Shown: in pieces, positions 52,402 to 63,763 of the stretch
How positions within the stretch are numbered: position 1 is the first letter of the stretch
Layout of the letters: the number at the start of each line of letters is the position of its first letter
The notes under the pieces: model-generated
The model's input: the letters and a program-made list of their open reading frames with translations, nothing else
Databases searched by the model: none
Told to the model about the DNA's origin: nothing
Origin: Tepidamorphus sp.
Lineage (GTDB): Bacteria > Pseudomonadota > Alphaproteobacteria > Rhizobiales > Tepidamorphaceae
Direction: 5' to 3'
Length of the DNA stretch: 64,000 nt
Assembly (NCBI GenBank): GCA_028280885.1
Contig: JANQKY010000060.1
Span: 1-64,000, forward strand
Made by a program: the position numbers and the translations under genes

Positions 52402-54786
52402 CTACCCGTAATTCCCCTTCACCCGCTCCTTGCCCGGATCGAAATGCGGAAAGGCGGTCACCGTCGCCTTCAGGCGCTTCTGCTGACCGTCGAGCTGGCC
52501 GATCTCAAGCGCCGTGCCGGGCTCGGCATGGACGACGTCAAGCCGGGCAAGGGCGATGGTCTTGCCGAGCATCGGCGATTTCATCGCAGACGTCACCGTG
52601 CCGACCTGGGCCTTGCCGATGCGGATGCAGTCGCCAGACGAGGGGACGAGGCCGGCCTCGATCTCCAGGCCGACGAGCTTGCGGTGGGGATGGGCCTTGC
52701 GCTCTTCCAGCGCCGCGCGGCCGATGAAGTCCTCCTGCTTGGTCTTCAGCGGCACCGTGAAGCCGATGCCGGCCTCGAAGGGGTCGGTCTCGTCGGAGAA
52801 CTCATAGCCCGCGAAGATCAGCCCCGCCTCGATGCGCAGCATGTCGAGGGCGGCGAGGCCGAGCGGGGTCATCCCCTTCGGCGCGCCGGCCGCCCAGACC
52901 GCGTCGAACACGGCTTCGGCGTCCTTGGGATGGCAGAACACCTCGTAGCCCAGTTCGCCGGAATAGCCGGTGCGCGAGATCACCACGGGCTTGCCGTCGA
53001 AACCGCCGATGCGGGCGATGGTGAAGCGGAACCAGCCGAGTTCGTCGATCGTCGGCTGTTTCGGCGGCGTCCAGAAGACGTCCGCCAAAATCTCGCGGCT
53101 GAGCGGGCCCTGTACGGCGATGTTGTGGAGCTGATCGGTGGAGTTGCGCACCCATGCGTTCAAGCGACGCTTGTCGGCCTGTTCGCGCAGCCACAGGCCG
53201 GACGTGTCGTTGCCGCCGATCCAGCGGAAGTTGGTGTCGGCCAGCCGGAACACGGTGCCGTCGTCGATCATGCCGCCATGTTCGTAGCACATCGCGGTAT
53301 AGACCACCTGCCCGACCGCCAGCCGGCGCATGTTGCGGGTGACGCAAAGATGCATCAGTTCCTCGGCGTCCGGCCCGGTCACCTCGTATTTGCGCAAGGG
53401 CGACAGGTCCATCACCGCGGCCTTCTCGCGGCAGGCCCAGTATTCGGCGACGGCACCATGGTTCGTCATCTGATTGGCGAGCCAATAGCCGTTATATTCG
53501 ACGAAATCGCGGGTATGCCGGGCAAAACAGTCATGAAACCCGGTCTTCCTGGTGTCTTCCAATTCTGCCTCCGCGGATTTCCGGTAGCCGATCGAACGCT
53601 TGAAGTCCTCGTTCGCGTGATAGGTGCGCACCTGGATGTCGGTGGGGTTCCAGCCATTGGCCGGATCGATGTCGCAGGGACAGGCCGACGACACGCAGAC
53701 AAGGTCGGACAGCGCCCTGAGCAAAACGTAGTCGCCCGGCCGCGACCAGGGATCGTCCATGCCGATCGCGTTGGTCGCGTCCAGCATGGTGTTGAAGAAG
53801 AAGTTGATCGCCGGCCAGCCGCCGCGCGGGCGGATGTCGAATCGGGCGAGGTCCCGGTTCATGTTGTCGGAACAGTTGACGTGGCCGGGATAGCCGAGGT
53901 CGTCGTAGTAGCGCGCCGTGCAGGCGAGCCCGAACGTGTCGTGCCGGCCGCAGGTGTCCTGGACGATCTCGACCAGCGGCTCGTGGTCGACGGACCAGTA
54001 TTTCGACGGGATGCCGGGTTCGGGATAGAGCTGGCCGGTCAGGCTGCGCGTCGTCGTCGGATCGATCTCGCGCTCAAGCCCGTTGTCGAGCGCGCGGCGC
54101 GAGAAGGCCTGGAAATCGGAACATTCGCGGCCCTTGACGTCGAGGATCTGGATGTATTCGCCCTGTTTCACCTCATAGGCCCGGGCGTTGCCGGGCTGGA
54201 TGTTGGTGTCGATCAGCGGATCGGCGAGCGGGTCGGGCGGGCCGAGATCGGCCTTCACCGGTCCCGGGTCGGCGCGGTGGATATAGAGGATCAGCTCGCT
54301 CGGCGCGTCCTGCGCGTCCGGCACCATAGGACCGCCGGGGGCGGCGATGACCAGGAGGCCGTCGCATTCGGCGGTGAATTCGGCGGTGTCGCCGGGCCGC
54401 GAGCCTTCCGCGAAGATGCTGACGGCGTCACCGGCGGCAAGGTCGAAGCCCGCGGCGGCGAGCGCGTCCAGCACCGCCCGGCCCGACGGGTCGCCGCTGG
54501 CGAGCGTTTCGATGATCCGGTTGGGCCTGCCCCTACCCGTCGCGCCAAGCATCGCGGCATCCGACGTCCGGTCCGGGGCGAAGGCAACCAGTTCGCCGGG
54601 CTGCAGGCCCTCCCGGTCGAGCACGATCACCTCGTCGCCCTTGCGGATTTCCACGGCGCGCGAGCCGCCGCCGGGCACGGGATGGCGCTCCACCCCATGC
54701 GGCAGGATCGGCAGGCCGGGCGTCACGATGCCCCCCCGCTCGAAGGGACGTTCCCAGGGTATGTCGAAGACGGGTTTCACGGTCAT
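52402..54786 (-). CDS. tdm: Trimethylamine N-oxide demethylase (DUF1989 plus GcvT-like domains)
   Basis: A 794-residue two-part enzyme. The N-terminal half contains the DUF1989 region (about 195-400), with ILDVKGRECSDFQAFSRRAL, VNCSDNMNRDLARFDI and SACPCDIDPANGWNPTDIQV, rich in conserved cysteines as expected for the zinc site. The C-terminal half (about 425-785) is a GcvT/aminomethyltransferase fold (MDLSPLRKYEVTGPDAEELM, ISRTGYSGELGYEVFC) that binds tetrahydrofolate. Tdm splits TMAO into dimethylamine and formaldehyde, the folate domain capturing the formaldehyde. The domain order, length and neighbouring tmoWVX and tmm support this strongly. The start at 54786 overlaps tmoW by four bases. 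Confidence 0.92.
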   Translation of the reverse strand: MTVKPVFDIPWERPFERGGIVTPGLPILPHGVERHPVPGGGSRAVEIRKGDEVIVLDREGLQPGELVAFAPDRTSDAAMLGATGRGRPNRIIETLASGDPSGRAVLDALAAAGFDLAAGDAVSIFAEGSRPGDTAEFTAECDGLLVIAAPGGPMVPDAQDAPSELILYIHRADPGPVKADLGPPDPLADPLIDTNIQPGNARAYEVKQGEYIQILDVKGRECSDFQAFSRRALDNGLEREIDPTTTRSLTGQLYPEPGIPSKYWSVDHEPLVEIVQDTCGRHDTFGLACTARYYDDLGYPGHVNCSDNMNRDLARFDIRPRGGWPAINFFFNTMLDATNAIGMDDPWSRPGDYVLLRALSDLVCVSSACPCDIDPANGWNPTDIQVRTYHANEDFKRSIGYRKSAEAELEDTRKTGFHDCFARHTRDFVEYNGYWLANQMTNHGAVAEYWACREKAAVMDLSPLRKYEVTGPDAEELMHLCVTRNMRRLAVGQVVYTAMCYEHGGMIDDGTVFRLADTNFRWIGGNDTSGLWLREQADKRRLNAWVRNSTDQLHNIAVQGPLSREILADVFWTPPKQPTIDELGWFRFTIARIGGFDGKPVVISRTGYSGELGYEVFCHPKDAEAVFDAVWAAGAPKGMTPLGLAALDMLRIEAGLIFAGYEFSDETDPFEAGIGFTVPLKTKQEDFIGRAALEERKAHPHRKLVGLEIEAGLVPSSGDCIRIGKAQVGTVTSAMKSPMLGKTIALARLDVVHAEPGTALEIGQLDGQQKRLKATVTAFPHFDPGKERVKGNYG

Positions 54787-56765
54787 TTCGTCAGTCCCAA
54801 TGCGCGTTCGCGGCGGTTCGCCCAGGCCAGGATCGCCATGTCGAAGGTCAACGCCATCAGCGACACGTTCATGCCGAGCACGATGTTCTTGCCGATATCC
54901 GATCCCGCCAGCGTGCGCTGCAATTCCTGGCCGAGATCCTGGGTGCCGATGAAGGCGGCGACGATCACCATGAAGAAGGCGAACATGATCGCCTGGTTGA
55001 AGCCCACCGCCATGGTCGGCAGCGCCAGCGGAATTTGCACGCTCATGAGTTTCTGCCGGCGCGTCGCGCCCGACATGTCGGCGGCCTCGGTCATCTCCGG
55101 CGGCACCGTGCGCAGGCCCTCGATCGTATAGCGCATCAGCGGCACCATGGCGAAGATCAGGATCGAGAAGATCACCGCGACGTCGTTGACGCCGAACAGC
55201 ATGATCGCCGGGATCAGGTAGATGAAGCTCGGGAAGGTCTGGGCGGAATCGCAGACGAGCAGCATGCGCCGCGACCATTTTTCGGTGCGGGCAGCCGCGA
55301 TCGCCACGGGGATGCCGATCAGGGTCGCCAGGATCACCGCCGAGATCACGGTGTAGAGCGTGATCACCGAGCGATCCCACCAGCCCGACAGCGCGACGAT
55401 CGAAAAGAACACCGCCGCATAGATCGCCGGCCGCCGCCCGCCGACCCAGTAGGACAAGGCGGTCACCAGCAGGATGAAGGCCGGCGTCGGGATCCACAGG
55501 AGCGAGTTGCGGAACGGAATGAGGATCTGGACGTTCAGGAACCAGCGCAGCCACTGGGTCACCGCCTGAACCGCGTCGATGTCGAGGACCGATTTGATCA
55601 GGGCATCGATCTCGCGGCCCTGCGACAGGTTCTGGCGGATGCCGACCTCGTTCAGGATCTCGACGAACTGGGCAAGTACGTAGAACAGGACAAAGGCGCC
55701 GGCGCCCGCCAGCAGGAAGACATGGCGCTGCCACCAGGGCGTGCCGCGCTCGAAATGGACCGGCTGGCGGACGACCCAGGCCTTGGACAGCCGGTCAAGC
55801 GTGATCGCCAGCAGCACGATCGTCACGCCGATCTCAAACGACCGGCCGAGCTTGAACGAACCCATCATCGCAAGCAGCTTGGCGCCGAGGCCCGGCATGC
55901 CGATGAAGGCGGTGAGGACGACCATCGCCAGGCACAGCATGATGACCTGGTTGACGCCGACGAGGAGCTCGGTGCGGGCGGCCGGCAGGTAGACGCGCGT
56001 CAGCATCTGCCAGCGCGTGCAGCCCGACATCTTGCCGGCCTCGACGACCTCGGGCGGCACCTTCTTCAGGCCCAGCGTCGTCATCAGGATCATCGGCGGC
56101 AGCGCGTAGACGATGGTCGCGACCGCGCCCGCCGTCGGCCCGACCTTGAAGAAGATCACGGCCGGCAGCAGGTAGGTGAAGAACGGCAGGGTCTGCAGCA
56201 CGCTCAGGATCGGCCGCAGCGCCATGTCGAAGGCACGGTACTTCCAGGCCGCGATCCCGAGCAGCAGGCCGATCAGGAAGGCGAAGGGGGCCGCGACGAC
56301 CAGCACCGACATGGTCTGCATCGCGATTTCCCACTGGCCGATCAGCGCCGTCCACACGAAGGTGCCGCCGGCAAGGGCAGCCATCCGCCAGCCGCCGAGG
56401 AAATAGCCGAGCACGGCGGCGACGGCTGCGATCGCCGACCAGGGGATCGGGCCGAGATAGGGCCAGCGGCGCTTGCCGTAGAGCAGGTTGGCGGTCGCAT
56501 CGAGCAGATATTCGAGGCCGCCGGCAATGGCGCGGGTGACCTGAAGCAAGCCGAGATCGTTCTGCACGAAGGCGAAGATCGCGTCGAGCCACTCCGCCGT
56601 CGGCGGGATCATCCAGTCGGGCAGACGGATCAGCCAGTCCGGTAAGAGGCCGAGCGCGCGGCCGAGCATCAGCGCAACCGCGATGCCGAGCAGGATCCAC
56701 AGGGTGCGGTTTGGCGGCGCCTCGGCGGCCTTGCCCGAGCCGACCTCCGCGCCCGCGATCGTCAC
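54783..56765 (-). CDS. tmoW: TMAO ABC transporter permease with duplicated domain
   Basis: A 660-residue glycine-betaine-type permease carrying two BPD transport domains (about 165-335 and 465-650). Each has an EAA loop: VVEAGKMSGCTRWQMLTRVYLP and MTEAADMSGATRRQKLMSVQIP, shown here only by position near residues 245 and 575. A large duplicated permease is the known form of TmoW. It lies between tmoV and tdm with ATGA overlaps on both sides. Without the tmm/tdm context it would be called ProW/OpuAB-like. Confidence 0.9.
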   Translation of the reverse strand: MTIAGAEVGSGKAAEAPPNRTLWILLGIAVALMLGRALGLLPDWLIRLPDWMIPPTAEWLDAIFAFVQNDLGLLQVTRAIAGGLEYLLDATANLLYGKRRWPYLGPIPWSAIAAVAAVLGYFLGGWRMAALAGGTFVWTALIGQWEIAMQTMSVLVVAAPFAFLIGLLLGIAAWKYRAFDMALRPILSVLQTLPFFTYLLPAVIFFKVGPTAGAVATIVYALPPMILMTTLGLKKVPPEVVEAGKMSGCTRWQMLTRVYLPAARTELLVGVNQVIMLCLAMVVLTAFIGMPGLGAKLLAMMGSFKLGRSFEIGVTIVLLAITLDRLSKAWVVRQPVHFERGTPWWQRHVFLLAGAGAFVLFYVLAQFVEILNEVGIRQNLSQGREIDALIKSVLDIDAVQAVTQWLRWFLNVQILIPFRNSLLWIPTPAFILLVTALSYWVGGRRPAIYAAVFFSIVALSGWWDRSVITLYTVISAVILATLIGIPVAIAAARTEKWSRRMLLVCDSAQTFPSFIYLIPAIMLFGVNDVAVIFSILIFAMVPLMRYTIEGLRTVPPEMTEAADMSGATRRQKLMSVQIPLALPTMAVGFNQAIMFAFFMVIVAAFIGTQDLGQELQRTLAGSDIGKNIVLGMNVSLMALTFDMAILAWANRRERALGLTK

Positions 56766-57793
56766 GCTTCCGCCCCGAGCAGGATCTCGAGCGCCTCGCG
56801 GCGATCGAGCGCGCCGATGACGGTTCCGCCCTTGTCTGCGACCGGCAGGCTCGCGCGGTTGTCGTTGACAAGCTGTCGGGCGAGATCGCGGACCGTCGCG
56901 CCGGCCTCGACCGGTTCGCCATCCGGGACGGAGCCGTTCAGCGGACGCGCCAGGACGGCGGCATGGACGACGCGGGCCTTGTCGATATCCTCGGTGAACT
57001 TGCGGACATAGTCGGTCTGCGGATCAAGCACGATGCGGTCGGGCGTGTCGCATTGCTCGATCGCGCCTTCCTTCATGATGGCGATCCGGTCGGCGAGCCG
57101 CAGCGCCTCGTCGAAATCATGGGTGATGAAGACGATGGTCTTGCCCAGCATGTCCTGGAGCCGCAGAAACTCGTCCTGCATCTCGCGGCGGATCAGCGGG
57201 TCGAGCGCGGAGAACGGCTCGTCGAGGAACCAGATATCCGGCTCGATGGCGAGCGAGCGGGCGATGCCGACGCGCTGCTGCTGGCCGCCGGAGAGTTCGC
57301 GCGGGAAATAATCCTCGCGGCCTTCCAGACCGACCAGCTTGATCACCTCCAGCGCCCGTTCGCGGCGGGCGTGCCGGTCCTGGCCGCGCATCTCCAGGGG
57401 AAAGGCGACGTTTTCGAGCACGGTGCGGTGGGGAAGCAAGCCGAAGGACTGGAACACCATGCCCATCTTGCGCCGTCGCAATTCGATCAACTCATTCTCG
57501 GACAGGGACATGATGTCCTGGCCTTCAACGGCAATGGTGCCGCCGGTGATGTCGTGCAGGCGGGAAAAGCAGCGCACCAGCGTCGACTTGCCGGAGCCCG
57601 ACAGGCCCATGATGACGAGCATCTCGCCGCGGCCGACATCGATATCAACATTCTTGACCCCGGCGATATAGCCGTCGGCGCGGATTTCGTCATAGCTCCG
57701 GCCGGCCGGCATCGCGGCAAGATATTTCCGCGGCTCCGCGCCGAACAGCTTCCAGACGTTGCGCGCGGAAATGACGGGTGTCTGCTCGCTCAT
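56762..57793 (-). CDS. tmoV: TMAO ABC transporter ATP-binding protein
   Basis: A 343-residue ProV-type ATPase with Walker A MGLSGSGKSTLVRCFSRLHD, Q-loop VFQSFGLLPHRTVLENVAFP, signature LSGGQQQRVGIARSLA, Walker B IWFLDEPFSALDPLIRREMQ and FITHDFDEA. A short regulatory (CBS-like) tail follows residue ~275. The N-terminal NVWKLFGAEP is typical of the quaternary-amine transporter subgroup. It drives TmoW; its start is at the beginning of the TmoXVW block, 87 bp after tmoX. Confidence 0.92.
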   Translation of the reverse strand: MSEQTPVISARNVWKLFGAEPRKYLAAMPAGRSYDEIRADGYIAGVKNVDIDVGRGEMLVIMGLSGSGKSTLVRCFSRLHDITGGTIAVEGQDIMSLSENELIELRRRKMGMVFQSFGLLPHRTVLENVAFPLEMRGQDRHARRERALEVIKLVGLEGREDYFPRELSGGQQQRVGIARSLAIEPDIWFLDEPFSALDPLIRREMQDEFLRLQDMLGKTIVFITHDFDEALRLADRIAIMKEGAIEQCDTPDRIVLDPQTDYVRKFTEDIDKARVVHAAVLARPLNGSVPDGEPVEAGATVRDLARQLVNDNRASLPVADKGGTVIGALDRREALEILLGAEA

Positions 57794-57880
57794 ATCGTGC
57801 CCTGTAACGTATGCGGGCGCGCCGCCCCGTCCATCAGCACTGGCGTTGGCACGGGACGGCGCAACCGCGTCAGCTTAGCC

Positions 57881-60270
<2,390 letters not shown>

Positions 60271-60415
60271 TCGTTTCCCTCACTGAAAATCGATGTCCGG
60301 ATGCCCGGCCTTGGCCACGCATCCCCCGTTTTTCACTCCTCTTGCCGGTGCCTCTGTTTCATCCAAGTCGGGCACTCGGGCTCGCCGCTTCGGCGCGGCT
60401 CAACCGCGGGGCGCC

Positions 60416-61075
60416 TCAAGGCTGCGCCCGCGAAACGCTCCAATCCGGTGTAAAGGCAAGGACCTGCGTTCCCGGCGGCATCGCCGGGTTGAACAGGCGG
60501 TTATGCGCCATGGTGGCGCGGTTCAGCGGATGCATCGGGTCGAGCCGCGCGGCCCGGCAGGCGATGTCGAAACGCTGCGAATAGGCCTCGAAGGTCAGCG
60601 TGCAATCCCCGGCGGCGAGGATCGTCTCCGCGCCGGGCGAAGCCGGCGGCAGGGTCGCCGTCAGCACGTCGGTGAACTCGCGCGCCTTCTGATAGTAGGT
60701 CGCCGAGAGGAACTTCACGCCACCCTCGCGGCGCTGCGCCGGGTCCATGGTCTTGGCGGCGATGTGTTCGAGCTCGGCGGTCACCTCGTAAGCGGGCGCC
60801 TTGTTGAGGACCGTGATGATATGGCCCATCGGCCCGGTCTCGCCGGCAAGCGTCAGGGCCGGCGTGATCGCGTCGTCGGGCTCGCCACCGCGCTCGCGCG
60901 CGGCGATCTGGCGGACCCGGCACTGCCACTTCAAAAACCGCTCGCGCAGCGCCCGCTGCGCCTCCGTGCCGGCCAAGGCTGGTTCGGCGACCCTCATGCC
61001 GGCCTCCGCAGCCGCAACGGCGGTGCCGGGCAGGTCATATCGATCACCGAACAGCGCATGGGCACACCCGTCCAC
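60416..61075 (-). CDS. Uncharacterised 219-residue protein in the methylamine operon
   Basis: I do not recognise a family. It appears soluble, mostly helical, with conserved-looking blocks GPMGHIITVLNKAPAYEVTA, VKFLSATYYQKAREF, CTLTFEAYSQRFDIACRAA and LNRATMAHNRLFNPAMPPGT, and few cysteines. It starts with GTG at 61075, three bases after the stop of the 137-residue gene, so the two are coupled. Codon use is like its neighbours. Located between mgsABC and tmm, it probably serves the methylated-amine pathway, perhaps the missing dimethylamine or formaldehyde step, but nothing in the sequence proves this. Confidence 0.6.
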   Translation of the reverse strand: MDGCAHALFGDRYDLPGTAVAAAEAGMRVAEPALAGTEAQRALRERFLKWQCRVRQIAARERGGEPDDAITPALTLAGETGPMGHIITVLNKAPAYEVTAELEHIAAKTMDPAQRREGGVKFLSATYYQKAREFTDVLTATLPPASPGAETILAAGDCTLTFEAYSQRFDIACRAARLDPMHPLNRATMAHNRLFNPAMPPGTQVLAFTPDWSVSRAQP

Positions 61076-61078
61076 GAC

Positions 61079-61492
61079 CTAGAACTTCGTATAGGCCTTC
61101 CTCAGCGCGACCAGCGGGTGCCGGTCCGACATCTGGAACTTCAGCAAGAGCTCGCGCGCGATCATGTCGCGATCCTGCTGGTTGTCGGGCAGCGCAATCG
61201 AATCAGGCACGCGCACCCAGCCGTTGATGTTGCGATCGAACACCGCCGGCTTGCCCTCCTCGTAGCCCATATGGATGTCCTCGAGCCAGTTCAGGTCGTC
61301 CCAGCCCATGTACTCCATATAGTCCTTCAGGAACGGCGTGATCCGCCCGTAGTCGGGAACCAGATTGACGTCGTAGCGATAGCCGATGTGCTGGCCGATT
61401 TCCTTTTCGCGCTCGCTTTCAAGACCCGCCGCGTCCTTGATGAACTGATCGACGTCGGTGATCTCGGAACCGCGATATTGCGTTCCTGCCAT
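61079..61492 (-). CDS. Uncharacterised 137-residue protein in the methylamine operon
   Basis: I do not recognise a family. It is an acidic soluble protein with many aromatic residues, including YRYDVNLVPDYGRITPFLKD, YMEYMGWDDLNWLEDIHMGY, FDRNINGWVRVPDSIALPDN and ELLLKFQMSDRHPL. No cofactor motif is visible. GGGGGAGACGGCGAC precedes the ATG at 61492, 15 bp after mgsC. Its close coupling with the 219-residue gene suggests that the two proteins act together, possibly as subunits of one enzyme. Confidence 0.65.
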   Translation of the reverse strand: MAGTQYRGSEITDVDQFIKDAAGLESEREKEIGQHIGYRYDVNLVPDYGRITPFLKDYMEYMGWDDLNWLEDIHMGYEEGKPAVFDRNINGWVRVPDSIALPDNQQDRDMIARELLLKFQMSDRHPLVALRKAYTKF

Positions 61493-61507
61493 GTCGCCGT
61501 CTCCCCC

Positions 61508-62872
61508 TTAGAAGTGATGGTAATCTTCGACACCGACCGTGTGGTTGGTGCCGGCGAGCGGAACGCCGGCCATGGCCGAGGCTTCCATGGTCAGGGCTGC
61601 CAGATCCTCCGGCTCGAGGCTGTGCAGATGGGTCTTGCCGCAGGCACGCGCGAACATCTGCGCCTCGATCGTCAGCGTGTGCAGGAAGTTGTAGACCCGC
61701 TCGGCCGCCTCATCGGGATCGAGGCGGGCACGCAGCGCGGGATCCTGCGTTGCCACGCCGACCGGGCAGCGACCGGTGTGGCAATGGTAGCAGTAGCCCG
61801 GCTCGGCGCCGATCTCTTCCGGGTAATTGGCTTCCGGGATGTCCTTGTTGCAGTTCAGGGCCATCATCGCCGAGTGGCCGATGGCGATCGCGTCGGCTCC
61901 CAGCGCAATTGCTTTTGCTATGTCGGCGCCGTTGCGGATGCCGCCGGCATAGATCAGCGTGATCTCGCCGCGCTTGCCCAGATCGTCGATCGCCTTGCGG
62001 GCCTGGCGGATCGCGGCGATGCCCGGAACGCCGGTATCCTCCGTGGCCAGATGCGGGCCGGCGCCGGTCGAGCCTTCCATGCCGTCGATATAGATCGAAT
62101 CGGGATCGCACTTCACCGCCATGCGCACGTCGTCATAGACGCGCGCGGCGCCGAGTTTCAGCTGGATCGGGATCTGCCAGTCGGTCGCCTCGCGGATCTC
62201 CTCGATCTTCAGCGCCAGGTCGTCCGGTCCCAGCCAGTCGGGATGGCGGGCCGGCGAGCGCTGGTCGATGCCGGCGGGAAGCGAGCGCATCTCCGCGACC
62301 TGGTCGGTGACCTTCTGGCCCATCAGATGGCCGCCCAGGCCGACCTTGCAGCCCTGGCCGATGAAGAACTCGCAGCCATCGGCGAGCATCAGGTGATGCG
62401 GGTTGAAGCCGTAGCGCGACTGGATGCACTGGTAGAACCATTTCGACGAGTAGCGCCGCTCGTCGGGGATCATGCCGCCCTCGCCCGAACAGGTGGCGGA
62501 GCCGGCCATGGTGGCGCCGCGCGCCAGCGCCGTCTTCGCCTCGTAGCTCAGCGCGCCGAAGCTCATGCCGGTGATATAGACCGGGATATCGAGATCGATC
62601 GGCTTCTTGGCGCGCGGGCCGATCACCGTGCGGGTCTCGCATTTCTCGCGGTAGCCCTCGATGACGAAGCGCGTCAGCGTACCGGGCAGGAAGGTCAGGT
62701 CGTCCCAGTGCGGGATCTTCTTGAACAGCGAGAACCCGCGCATCCGGTAGCGTCCGAGTTCGGACTTGATGTGGATGTCGTCGATGACGCGGGGCGGGAA
62801 GACGAAGGAATCCCCGATGCGGTTCACATCGCGCCCGAGCGGGGGTTTGGTCGGCGTCGTACCGTCAGCCAT
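61508..62872 (-). CDS. mgsC: N-methylglutamate synthase subunit C (FMN-binding glutamate synthase-like)
   Basis: A 454-residue protein of the GltS FMN-binding type. It has VYITGMSFGALSYEAKTALA, TCSGEGGMIPDERRYSSKWF, GCKVGLGGHLMGQKV, IQLKLGAARVYDDVRMAVK, YIDGMEGSTGAGPHLA, IYAGGIRNGADIAKAIALGA and a cysteine cluster CYHCHTGRCPVGVATQDP near residues 360-370 that would hold the 3Fe-4S centre. In MgsABC this subunit forms N-methyl-L-glutamate from glutamate and methylamine. A plain archaeal-type glutamate synthase is the alternative, but the split three-gene form beside tmm/tdm favours MgsC. Confidence 0.87.
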   Translation of the reverse strand: MADGTTPTKPPLGRDVNRIGDSFVFPPRVIDDIHIKSELGRYRMRGFSLFKKIPHWDDLTFLPGTLTRFVIEGYREKCETRTVIGPRAKKPIDLDIPVYITGMSFGALSYEAKTALARGATMAGSATCSGEGGMIPDERRYSSKWFYQCIQSRYGFNPHHLMLADGCEFFIGQGCKVGLGGHLMGQKVTDQVAEMRSLPAGIDQRSPARHPDWLGPDDLALKIEEIREATDWQIPIQLKLGAARVYDDVRMAVKCDPDSIYIDGMEGSTGAGPHLATEDTGVPGIAAIRQARKAIDDLGKRGEITLIYAGGIRNGADIAKAIALGADAIAIGHSAMMALNCNKDIPEANYPEEIGAEPGYCYHCHTGRCPVGVATQDPALRARLDPDEAAERVYNFLHTLTIEAQMFARACGKTHLHSLEPEDLAALTMEASAMAGVPLAGTNHTVGVEDYHHF

Positions 62873-62893
62873 GAGTATGATCCCCTGAAAATC

Positions 62894-63763
62894 CTACAGA
62901 ATGAGTTTCTTTTCGTTCGGCTCGAGATTGTCGTAGTTCCAGAGCTGCTTGCCCGCGACAACCTTGGTGAAGTGGTCGACGCCCTTCTCGGGCATAAGCT
63001 CGTACTGGGTGAGCTTGCGGGTCAGCCACTTCTTGTCGAGATCGGTCAGGTCCGCCGTGACGGCGTCGACACCGAGCGAGGCGATCTCGCCGCCGATGAA
63101 GATCGTGCCGTCATACATGGAATCGCCGAGGTTCTTGCCGGCATTGCCGCACACGACCATGCGGCCGCGCTGCATCATGAAGCCCGACAAGGCGCCGGTG
63201 TCGCCACCCACAATGATGGTGCCGCCCTTCATGTCGATGCCGGTGCGCGAGCCGACCGAGCCCCGGCAGACGAGATCGCCGCCGCGGATCGCCGCCCCGA
63301 AGGTCGAGCCGGCGTTCTTCTGAATGACGACCGTGCCGGCCATCATGTTCTCGGCGCAGGACCAGCCGACCCGGCCGTTGATGCGGACATTCGGGCCGTC
63401 GATCAGGCCGACGCCGAAATAGCCGATCGAGCCCTCGATGATCAGGTTCAAGCGGTTGAGGATGCCCACGGCGAGCGAATGCTTGCCGCGCGGATTGTGC
63501 AGGACCACGGTGCCGTAGCCCTCGCGCATCAACTCGCGGATCCTGGCGTTGACCTCCTTGGTCGACATCTCGGCGGCGTCGATCTCGGCGCGCTTGTTGA
63601 AGTCGACATCGGGGGCCCAGGGATAGGCGAACCGCTCGGTCGCTTCCGGGTCGAACTCGATATACATCGACTTGCCCGTAAGCTGCTCGGTCATCATGCC
63701 GAGCGCTGCGGCGCGCTCTTCCTGGGTCATGCCCTGGAGTTCGGCATCGCTCACGCCTGCCAT
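62894..63763 (-). CDS. mgsB: N-methylglutamate synthase subunit B (GXGXG domain)
   Basis: A 289-residue protein whose second half is the repeated GXGXG beta-helix of glutamate synthases: GSIGYFGVGLIDGPNVRING, MMAGTVVIQKNAGSTFGAAI, MKGGTIIVGGDTGALSGFMM and RMVVCGNAGKNLGDSMYDGT. It corresponds to the GltB C-terminal domain made as a separate chain and assembles with MgsA and MgsC. The ATG at 63763 lies 13 bp inside the end of mgsA, a coupled overlap. The N-terminal ~65 residues (EFDPEATERFAYPWAPDVDF) are typical of MgsB. Confidence 0.87.
   Translation of the reverse strand: MAGVSDAELQGMTQEERAAALGMMTEQLTGKSMYIEFDPEATERFAYPWAPDVDFNKRAEIDAAEMSTKEVNARIRELMREGYGTVVLHNPRGKHSLAVGILNRLNLIIEGSIGYFGVGLIDGPNVRINGRVGWSCAENMMAGTVVIQKNAGSTFGAAIRGGDLVCRGSVGSRTGIDMKGGTIIVGGDTGALSGFMMQRGRMVVCGNAGKNLGDSMYDGTIFIGGEIASLGVDAVTADLTDLDKKWLTRKLTQYELMPEKGVDHFTKVVAGKQLWNYDNLEPNEKKLIL

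Noticed and set aside
52360..55131. A 923-codon plus-strand frame opposite tdm
   Set aside because: Antisense shadow. Tdm on the minus strand has intact DUF1989 and GcvT motifs.
54787..55734. Upstream extension of the tdm frame to 55734, giving an 1110-codon product
   Set aside because: The added part is the out-of-frame reading of tmoW; the ATG at 54786 overlaps the tmoW stop as in the rest of the operon.
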